From Planctomycetaceae bacterium (GTDB lineage Bacteria > Planctomycetota > Planctomycetia > Planctomycetales > Planctomycetaceae), in contig JAGQQP010000110.1 of NCBI GenBank assembly GCA_020426085.1, positions 1-9,945 of the forward strand: 9,945 bases of DNA, given 5' to 3'. Both the position numbers and the translations under genes were made by a program. The notes under the pieces were generated by a model, which was not told the origin of the DNA, made no database searches, and saw nothing but the letters and a program-made list of their open reading frames with translations. This document shows positions 1-5,773 of this stretch, in pieces; position 1 is the stretch's first letter; each line of letters begins with the position of its first letter.

Positions 1-1203
1 GCTACCTATTTCCACCTGTTCGTGGCCGCCTGTTATTTCTTTCCGCTGCTGGGTTCCATTATTTCCGATATCTTCTGGGGAAAATATCGCACGATTCTGG
101 TACTCTCCGTGGTTTACTGTTTCGGGCATCTGGCTCTGGCCATCGATGAAACTCGCTCGGGACTGCTGATCGGTTTAACATTGATCGCCGTGGGGGCCGG
201 GGGCATCAAGCCTTGTGTCTCGGCGCATGTGGGTGACCAGTTTGGCAGTCAGAACCAGAATCTGCTCAGTCGGGTATTTGGCTGGTTTTATCTGTCTATC
301 AACATGGGGGCATTTATTTCTTCCCTGCTGATTCCGGTCATTCTCGATGAGTATGGACCGCATTATGCATTCGGCCTGCCTGGAGTGTTGATGCTGATTG
401 CCACCATCCTGTTCTGGCTGGGACGCAATGAATTCGTACACATTCCTGCCTCCGGCTGGGAAAAATTTCGCAGTGAAACATTCAGCAGAGAAGGCTTACA
501 GGCACTGCTCAATCTCTGCGTTCTGTTTTATGTTTTTCTGCCTGTCTTCTGGTCACTCTTCGATCAGACCGGTTCATCCTGGGTGCTGCAAGGGCAAAAG
601 ATGAACCAGATGATCGGTGACTATAAACTAAGCGCTGCACAAATTCAGGCACTCAATCCCCTGTTTATTCTATTGCTGGTGCCGACTTTCACATATGTAA
701 TTTACCCTATGATCGATCGGGTCTTCCCGCTGACGCCGCTGCGTAAAATCTCGATCGGCTTCTTTGTGGCTGCCGCTTCGTTTGCGATCAGTGCTCTGCT
801 TGAATCGTGGATCATCAATGCTCCAGATAATCCTCCCCACATCCTCTGGCAGGCCGTTCCCTATCTGGTCTTAACATCTGCCGAAGTCATGGTCTCTATC
901 ACCTGTCTGGAGTTCTCATATACGCAGGCACCCAAATCAATGAAATCATTTATCATGTCCCTGTTCTGGCTGGCTGTCACAGTCGGGAACCTGCTGACCG
1001 CGGGAGTGAATAAGGTCATTATGATTGATGACAACCACTCGCATCTGGAAGGGGCGAAGTATTTCTGGTTTTTCTCCGGCCTGATGCTTGTTGCCGCGGT
1101 AGTGTTTGTCTTCGTTGCTCAAGGGTATAAAGGCAAAACCTACATCCAGGATGACGCGGTGGATGAAGCTCAGGCTGACGAAGAAGGGATCCAGGTCCAG
1201 TGA
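1..1203 (+). CDS. Proton-coupled oligopeptide transporter (POT/PTR2 family), 5'-truncated
   Basis: This is an inner-membrane symporter of the POT/PTR2 branch of the major facilitator superfamily, which imports di- and tripeptides with protons. The frame is open from base 1, so the start lies outside the window; 400 residues are visible of a family usually about 450-500 long. Family hallmarks appear in order: a G-x-x-x-SD-x-x-x-GKY-x-TI loop after the first visible helix, the PTR2 signature GAGGIKPCVSAHVGDQF, FYLSINMGAF, the FDQTGSSW block, and SAEVMVSITCLEFSYTQAP followed by MKSFIMSLFWL near the C-terminus. The E-x-x-E-R proton-coupling motif of helix 1 would lie upstream and cannot be checked. 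The protein ends in a short acidic cytoplasmic tail. The next gene is 139 bp downstream with no obvious terminator between, so read-through is possible. The GTG codon at base 22 is inside a helix and is not a plausible start. The family call is firm; substrate range cannot be read from sequence. Confidence 0.93.
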   Translation, partial: ATYFHLFVAACYFFPLLGSIISDIFWGKYRTILVLSVVYCFGHLALAIDETRSGLLIGLTLIAVGAGGIKPCVSAHVGDQFGSQNQNLLSRVFGWFYLSINMGAFISSLLIPVILDEYGPHYAFGLPGVLMLIATILFWLGRNEFVHIPASGWEKFRSETFSREGLQALLNLCVLFYVFLPVFWSLFDQTGSSWVLQGQKMNQMIGDYKLSAAQIQALNPLFILLLVPTFTYVIYPMIDRVFPLTPLRKISIGFFVAAASFAISALLESWIINAPDNPPHILWQAVPYLVLTSAEVMVSITCLEFSYTQAPKSMKSFIMSLFWLAVTVGNLLTAGVNKVIMIDDNHSHLEGAKYFWFFSGLMLVAAVVFVFVAQGYKGKTYIQDDAVDEAQADEEGIQVQ

Positions 1204-1330
1204 TCTCAGGTTGAAACTTGACAGGTATCCTTTCCTTTACAGTTGATCCTGCTATGATTTGCACAGCAACGGAATTTACGCGAACCGGTTTTGCTTTTAC
1301 GAAATATTCAATGATTTAATCTACCCGAGA

Positions 1331-1335
1331 AAGGA
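1331..1335 (+). promoter_or_regulatory. Ribosome binding site fixing the lipoprotein start
   Basis: AAGGA lies 7 nt before the ATG at 1343. It is the clearest Shine-Dalgarno-like element in the window. It supports the 1343 start over the longer in-frame reading from 1259, whose extra 28 residues would bury the lipoprotein signal peptide. Confidence 0.7.
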
Positions 1336-1342
1336 ATCAGAA

Positions 1343-1972
1343 ATGCGTTTCACTCAAACCATTCAAGTGGCATTATGCGGTTTAGGACTGGCATTATTTG
1401 CAGGGTGTTCTGCGCAAAACGACACTCGTACTTTTGACGATAAAGATTCAGCGGCATCCGCGGAAGCAGAACATGCCCATGAGCACGAACATGAGCATGG
1501 ACCCAATGGCGGTCATCTTCTGGAAGTGGGAGAAGAACAGTACCATGTTGAAGTTGTCTTTGATGAAGCTGGACGCACTTTAACAGCTTATATTCTGGGT
1601 CCGGATGCAAAAACTGCATTCCCCATCTCCGGCAAAGAAATCGACTTTGATCTCGAAATCGGTGACAAAGAGCACGAGATTCCCCTGACTGCTAAACCGC
1701 TTGAAGGAGAAAAGGAAGGGACTTCCTCACGCTTTGTTGCTGAAGGCAAAGCCATTCCCGATTCCATTAAGAAAGAATCCGATCTGAATGGACATTTTCA
1801 TCTCGATATTGGAGAAAATCACTTTCATGTCGATCTAAGTCATGGTGAGCACACTGGGCACGATCATGCAGAACACGACCATGATCATGAAAAGGCGGAA
1901 TCCAAAAAGCCGGAAGCTGATAAGGCTGCTCCTGCAAAGGAAGAAGCCAAACCCAAAGCAGATGAGAAATAA
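1343..1972 (+). CDS. His-rich lipoprotein with an internal duplication, possible metal binder
   Basis: This 209-residue secreted lipoprotein has an n-region, a hydrophobic stretch at about residues 9-20, and a lipobox-like LFAGC with the lipidated Cys at 22. Phe at -3 is not the commonest residue. A histidine run of alternating H-x-H occurs at 44-52, and a second cluster at 151-182 includes H151, H153, H160, H162, H167, H170, H173, H175, H178, H180 and H182. Residues 55-72 and 149-166 align without gaps on the pattern N-G-x-x-x-L-[ED]-[VI]-G-E-x-x-[YF]-H-V-[ED], which suggests a duplicated beta unit. The tail (about 184-209) is a low-complexity Lys/Ala/Glu linker. Alternating histidines are typical of Zn, Ni or Cu binding, so an extracytoplasmic metal-buffering or metal-delivery role is plausible, but this is inference. 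I recognise no characterised family. The gene ends at a strong terminator and is convergent with the GAF-HlyD gene. Confidence 0.85.
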   Translation: MRFTQTIQVALCGLGLALFAGCSAQNDTRTFDDKDSAASAEAEHAHEHEHEHGPNGGHLLEVGEEQYHVEVVFDEAGRTLTAYILGPDAKTAFPISGKEIDFDLEIGDKEHEIPLTAKPLEGEKEGTSSRFVAEGKAIPDSIKKESDLNGHFHLDIGENHFHVDLSHGEHTGHDHAEHDHDHEKAESKKPEADKAAPAKEEAKPKADEK

Positions 1973-1993
1973 TTCTGCCGTGTATGTCTATTA

Positions 1994-2029
1994 AAAAACT
2001 CCCCTGTTTTGAAAAGCAGGGGAGTTTTT
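1994..2029. terminator. Bidirectional rho-independent terminator between convergent genes
   Basis: The perfect 13-bp inverted repeat AAAAACTCCCCTG (1994-2006) / CAGGGGAGTTTTT (2017-2029) can be extended inward by one G-U and two A-U pairs to a 4-nt loop. The core is GC-rich, and each strand has an A-run before the stem and a T-run after it. It can therefore end both the lipoprotein transcript (stop 22 bp upstream) and the opposing GAF-HlyD transcript (stop 31 bp away). Confidence 0.9.
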
Positions 2030-2059
2030 GTTTCATTTGAGTTGATCGGTCGATTTTAT

Positions 2060-4087
2060 TTAAAACCAGAAGTAACGACGACAGGTTTCGACCACGTCTC
2101 CAAACAGGACATAGAACAGACTGCGTTCGCCGCAATCGATCTTGGCACTCACTTCCGCACCAATTCGCAGCAGCGGTAATTCTTCTTTATCAAAGGTCGC
2201 ATAGGTTTCGACAATAGGGCCACTCTCTTCAGATGTGTTTACCCGTGAGGAAATCTCGGTGACTTCACCTTCGTAGGTCAGTTCATTCGAAGTTGCCAGA
2301 ATGAATTCAACGGGTAACCCGATATCTCCTTTTCTTTCTGTCGCTCGAAAAATGTGTCCCATCCGTTTTTCTTCTACATCGAGTTCCAGCTGCCAGGGAC
2401 CATTGGGGTCCATGATTTCCAGCAGAAGTTCCCCGCGCTGGACAGGTCGATTGATCAGCAGTTGTTCGATCTGGAATGTGGTGACAACACCATCAATCGG
2501 GGCTTTGACATTCAGTTTATCAAGTCGGTCTCTTAATATCTCCAGATGTTTGATCACGCCGGAAATCTGAGTTTCAGTCTCATTCAACTGACCACGCAAT
2601 TTCGTATTTTCATCAACGGGGCGATTGTTCGTTTTTCCGGACTGCAGCTGTGCATTCAAAGTCAATCTCATCAACTGGAGTTCATTCAGCTTATTTTCTG
2701 CTTCCAGCGCCTGTGCTTTGAGATCTTCGTTTCGAATTTCAACCAGAAGATCTCCTTTTTTCACACGTTGACCACTCTCAACGTGGATCTCGACCACTTC
2801 ACCTTCCCAGTTGGTAAAGACTTCGCGTTGGATCGTAGGCATCAGTCTACCATCACAATTCACACGATAATCATAGGGGACCAGTGCCAGTGTGACTCCC
2901 GCGGCGACGAGTAGAGCAATAATGACCAGAGTTTTCACCAGGGTTTTGCCGCGCAAAGCAGCAAAGCAGCGACCAATGAACCTCCAGAGAGGCATCAGGA
3001 AGATACTTTCGTAGTTGCGCGAGTTTGCAATTCCACTGGCAATATGGCCCGATAACAGCTCTGCCCGGCTTTCGAGGTGCGGGCGCGGCTGGCTGTCTGT
3101 AATCTGTTCTACGATCAGACCACCAATCAGTTTTCTGGGAGTATCTTTCATGCGTCCCAGTGCTTCATCGTCTGGTCTAATGATCTGGTCTGGCTCAAAG
3201 AGAGGCACAATCAGAATCATGCGTGCTCCGCTTTCCTGCAGGTAATCAGCCAGTGGCTCCTCAATCTGAGGGGGAATGGATTCATTCGAACCGCTATACA
3301 GGAACGTTTCCCGCATGGCCAGTGTTTTGTTTGCCAGTTTGGAAAGCAGACGGACTGTATTGGCACGTTTATTGACTTTATCCTGACCATTGATGGCTTC
3401 AATGACGGTTTTCTTTCCGTATTGCATCGCCAGGCTGACTCGATCCGCATTTAAAAGTTGTCGACCATCATTGACCACAGTCGCGCCGACTTCTGTCAGG
3501 TCCAGGCTGCGATGTATCTGTTGCACAAACTGGTCGACTTCTTCCCAGACTTCGAGCGAAGCGTCTGTCTGACTGGCTTTTTCACGTTCAGCCAGATAAT
3601 GCGAAGCGTAACCAGACATTTGCTCTACAAACTGTAGATAGCCAGGGTGGGCCTGTTTGGGAGCATTGGATCGTTGAAAGATTTCAATGACCCCAACCGG
3701 TTTTTTGCGGATGGTGAGCGCTGCGACAATAATCAGATTGTCCGTCGGCAGGTGGACGTCGTTCTCTGCATCAGCTGCGAAGATGCGTGCCTCTGCCGTT
3801 GATAGCACGTCAGATAACAGTCGCTGGTTTTTGAGAATAGCCTCGGGTTCTTCATAGAATCCGGTGTCAGCCAGATTCAATTCACTTTTCACGGCCAGTC
3901 GACCGCTTTCGTCAATCAGCCACGCGGCTCCAGCAGTTGCCCCCAGCCCAGCAACAACACGTCGAAGAAATTCTCGAAAAAAGGTCTCTGCAGCCACATT
4001 AGAATGGGCGAACTCTTCGATCTCCCGCGCGATACGAATGACGCGTTCACGAGTCTGACCCGGAGTCGGTGATTGAGTGCTAGTCAT
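2060..4087 (-). CDS. GAF-GAF-TM-HlyD membrane-fusion-type protein
   Basis: This 675-residue protein combines cytoplasmic sensor-like domains with a periplasmic adaptor. Residues about 20-166 and 184-356 read as two GAF-like domains; the first ends in the motif KKPVGVIEIFQR, the second in KLIGGLIVEQITD. A single membrane helix follows at about 384-404, after basic residues, giving N-in/C-out topology. The periplasmic part has the first lipoyl half at 425-452 (WEGEVVEIHVESGQRVKKGD), a helical hairpin at 453-525, the second half at 526-558 (KAPIDGVV), and a beta-barrel at about 565-652. It ends in an aromatic segment, ETCRRYFWF. HlyD-type proteins normally link an inner-membrane transporter to an outer-membrane channel; neither is nearby. 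GAF domains commonly bind small ligands or dimerise; the ligand is unknown. The ATG at 4087 has only a distant AGG, 12 nt upstream. The gene is divergent from the adaptor/M50 genes and probably functions with them. Domain calls are from pattern reading. Confidence 0.85.
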   Translation of the reverse strand: MTSTQSPTPGQTRERVIRIAREIEEFAHSNVAAETFFREFLRRVVAGLGATAGAAWLIDESGRLAVKSELNLADTGFYEEPEAILKNQRLLSDVLSTAEARIFAADAENDVHLPTDNLIIVAALTIRKKPVGVIEIFQRSNAPKQAHPGYLQFVEQMSGYASHYLAEREKASQTDASLEVWEEVDQFVQQIHRSLDLTEVGATVVNDGRQLLNADRVSLAMQYGKKTVIEAINGQDKVNKRANTVRLLSKLANKTLAMRETFLYSGSNESIPPQIEEPLADYLQESGARMILIVPLFEPDQIIRPDDEALGRMKDTPRKLIGGLIVEQITDSQPRPHLESRAELLSGHIASGIANSRNYESIFLMPLWRFIGRCFAALRGKTLVKTLVIIALLVAAGVTLALVPYDYRVNCDGRLMPTIQREVFTNWEGEVVEIHVESGQRVKKGDLLVEIRNEDLKAQALEAENKLNELQLMRLTLNAQLQSGKTNNRPVDENTKLRGQLNETETQISGVIKHLEILRDRLDKLNVKAPIDGVVTTFQIEQLLINRPVQRGELLLEIMDPNGPWQLELDVEEKRMGHIFRATERKGDIGLPVEFILATSNELTYEGEVTEISSRVNTSEESGPIVETYATFDKEELPLLRIGAEVSAKIDCGERSLFYVLFGDVVETCRRYFWF

Positions 4088-4160
4088 AGAGATACATTAC
4101 CTGTTATGTCGTTCGAGTAATTCCGGTACTGGATTGATGGAAGCAGCATCACTTCCACAA

Positions 4161-4166
4161 ATTATA
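4161..4166 (-). promoter_or_regulatory. Candidate -10 box for the GAF-HlyD gene
   Basis: Read on the - strand this is a perfect TATAAT, 73 bp before the ATG at 4087. No good -35 hexamer lies 16-18 bp upstream: the best is CAGTGT or CCAGTG, which is poor. Regulation by an activator, or a chance match in AT-rich DNA, are both possible. Confidence 0.3.
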
Positions 4167-4202
4167 CGGTATGTTTGTGAGATACACTGGTTTTTTTGAT
4201 GT

Positions 4203-4210
4203 AAGCGCTT
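4203..4210. repeat. AAGCGCTT palindrome, copy 1
   Basis: This is an 8-bp perfect palindrome with a central CG, flanked TGT...CAG. The same octamer recurs at 4618-4625 in this intergenic region. Operators with a central CG are typical of LacI-family repressors, but the flanks do not fit a strict consensus and no such regulator is in the window. It lies on the GAF-HlyD side, upstream of the candidate -10 at 4161-4166. Confidence 0.35.
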
Positions 4211-4617
4211 CAGCTTAATGATCTGGACAGTCTTACATACTGTTGATTTTATGGAAGCAGATGAGCGATTGCAAAATTCGATTTTGTTGTAAATGCATTT
4301 TTTTGAGCATGTTGCGTAAAAGAAACGGAAGATTTACCTAACCCATCCAGCAGCAAATAATCCTATAAACGGCCTTCATAGTAACAGACGGTCAAATATT
4401 CAAAGTATAACATACGTATGAGGTCTACCTGATTTAATTTGAAATCTGGCAGTGACTTACATGAAATCAGATTTATTACCTTCTCCTAAGTATCGACTTC
4501 TATATGATAAAATGGGTTGGTCAGGTGGAGTGTGAGGAATGTGCTGCCAGGTTGCTCTGGTTCAACGCATCGTTAAGGTCCGTTCTGTCCCGCAAAATAA
4601 ACGTATCTTGTAATAGA

Positions 4618-4625
4618 AAGCGCTT
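4618..4625. repeat. AAGCGCTT palindrome, copy 2, overlapping a weak -35
   Basis: This is the second copy of the octamer, flanked AGA...GTC. It overlaps TTGTCA (4624-4629), a 5/6 match to a -35 box. The hexamer 17 bp further on (TTAGAT, 4647-4652) is only a weak -10. If the promoter is real, a protein bound at the palindrome would block it. It lies 140 bp before the adaptor start. Confidence 0.3.
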
Positions 4626-4764
4626 GTCAGAGGGGGGAACGAGGCGTTAGATATTAAGCTCAGAAGTGTCTATATTTATATGTCCGGGTATTTAGACTGT
4701 CTCAAGCATTTCAGAATACCGTTTTCTCTCACCACAAACCGCGAATCTGATTTGGAACGAATTC

Positions 4765-5709
4765 ATGAAATTAACTTTGAAGAATATATTGATCTATTCA
4801 ATGCTGACATTTGCTGTCTGCCTGGTTCTGAGCGAAGACTACATCAGTGCTGACGAAAAGACAGGATCTGAAAATTCTGCAGTCGGTTCCGAGTCATCAA
4901 TCACGGTCAATAACTGTCGCATTAAATTGATCGACCGCGTCATTCTGGGAAGTGATCGACCGGGAGTACTTGAATTCGTTGAGCCTAATGAAGGTGAACT
5001 GGTCAAAAAAGGGCAGGAAATCGCCGCTTTAAAAAGTGATACTTTGCAGGCAGCTAAAGCAACCGCGAAGAAAAAAGCGACAAATGATATCGAGATTCGT
5101 TATTCCCAAAAGGCTCGGGATACTGCTTATGTTGAACTGGAAATGAACCTGGACATTAATAAGCGGGTTCCTAATACCATTTCAAAACTGGATATCAAAC
5201 GCCTGACACTGAATGCAGAGAAGAGTGATCTTCAGATCGAGCAGGCAGAGCTGGAATTTGAAATGAATAAATTACAACTGAAGGAAATTGATGCGCAAAT
5301 TGATGAAACAAAAATTATTGCTCCCTTTGATGGTATTGTTACCAAAAAATTCCGATCAACGGGTGAAGTGGTTCGCCATGGAGACGAAGTTCTGGAACTG
5401 GTCAGTACGAAACGGGTCAAAGTAGAATCTTATGTCAATATTGAAGATACCTGGAAGTTTGAGGTTGGGACCCCTGTTGAGGTTCAACTGGATATTCCCG
5501 GTATCCGTTTGCCAATTGAAGAGAACAAGTATACTGGCAAAATTATCTTTATTGATGTTGAAGTTGAACCGATTCACGGAAAATCAATTCGGGTCTGGGC
5601 TGAAGTCGAGAATAAGAATGACGATCTGAAGGCCGGCTATATGGCAACCATGAAAATTCTGCCAGTTAAGTCAGACAGCAAGGTCGCCCAGAAGACTGAA
5701 GTCAAATAG
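4765..5709 (+). CDS. Periplasmic HlyD/RND-type adaptor subunit
   Basis: This is a 314-residue membrane-fusion (HlyD-like) adaptor. The N-terminus has basic residues and a hydrophobic stretch at about 8-23, with a possible signal-peptidase site after A29. C19 is not in a lipobox. The mature part has the first half of a barrel-sandwich domain at about 60-92 (RPGVLEFVEPNEGELVKKGQ), an alpha-helical hairpin at about 93-180, the second half at 183-213 (IIAPFDGIVTKKF), and a beta-barrel at about 216-298 ending in GYMATMKILP. At 314 residues it is on the short side for the family, with a short hairpin, so it may not reach an outer-membrane channel alone. It starts the + strand unit and lies 64 bp before the M50-HlyD gene, which carries its own adaptor domain; the two may form a mixed oligomer. 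The ATG at 4765 is preceded by a weak GGA at 4754-4756. The family is firm; the cargo is unknown. Confidence 0.88.
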   Translation: MKLTLKNILIYSMLTFAVCLVLSEDYISADEKTGSENSAVGSESSITVNNCRIKLIDRVILGSDRPGVLEFVEPNEGELVKKGQEIAALKSDTLQAAKATAKKKATNDIEIRYSQKARDTAYVELEMNLDINKRVPNTISKLDIKRLTLNAEKSDLQIEQAELEFEMNKLQLKEIDAQIDETKIIAPFDGIVTKKFRSTGEVVRHGDEVLELVSTKRVKVESYVNIEDTWKFEVGTPVEVQLDIPGIRLPIEENKYTGKIIFIDVEVEPIHGKSIRVWAEVENKNDDLKAGYMATMKILPVKSDSKVAQKTEVK

Positions 5710-5773
5710 CTTCAGTATCGATAAATTCGACTGTTATCTAATACAAATTCCTGATTGAATCCAGAACGGGCTT

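Larger units (their letters stand above)
4088..4764. other. AT-rich divergent intergenic region (677 bp) with short palindromes
   Basis: This long gap separates the GAF-HlyD gene (-) from the adaptor/M50 genes (+) and should hold both promoters. I see no tRNA, no CRISPR and no convincing gene. It contains two copies of the 8-bp palindrome AAGCGCTT (4203-4210 and 4618-4625), a perfect 10-bp palindrome CATACGTATG (4411-4420), and a perfect -10-like hexamer for the - strand. Chance-sized ORFs include a 48-codon frame at 4504-4650 and 24-codon frames at 4218-4292 and 4461-4535; none has a recognisable ribosome binding site. The length is unusual compared with the 17-139 bp gaps elsewhere here, so regulatory or small-RNA content is possible but unproven. 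Confidence 0.6.

Noticed and set aside
22..24. GTG at base 22 as the start of the POT transporter
   Set aside because: The frame is open to base 1 and the preceding residues continue the helix; the essential first-helix motif would be missing.
1218..1258. TTGACA at 1218-1223 and TATGAT at 1253-1258 as a promoter for the lipoprotein gene
   Set aside because: The spacer is 29 bp, far from the usual 16-18, and no alternative hexamer sits at the right distance from either box.
1259..1342. Longer in-frame start at 1259 for the lipoprotein
   Set aside because: It would put 28 residues before the signal peptide and has no ribosome binding site, whereas AAGGA precedes the ATG at 1343.
2546..2914. 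122-codon + strand frame opposite the HlyD part of the GAF-HlyD gene
   Set aside because: It is an antisense shadow of the lipoyl/coiled-coil region with no independent support.
3077..3454. 125-codon + strand frame opposite the GAF-HlyD gene
   Set aside because: It lies wholly antisense to a well-supported coding region, has no recognisable domain, and its composition follows the opposite strand.
4203..4216. AAGCGCTT copies as classical catabolite-response (cre) sites
   Set aside because: The outer positions do not match the cre consensus, and such sites belong to Firmicutes; only a generic palindrome can be claimed.
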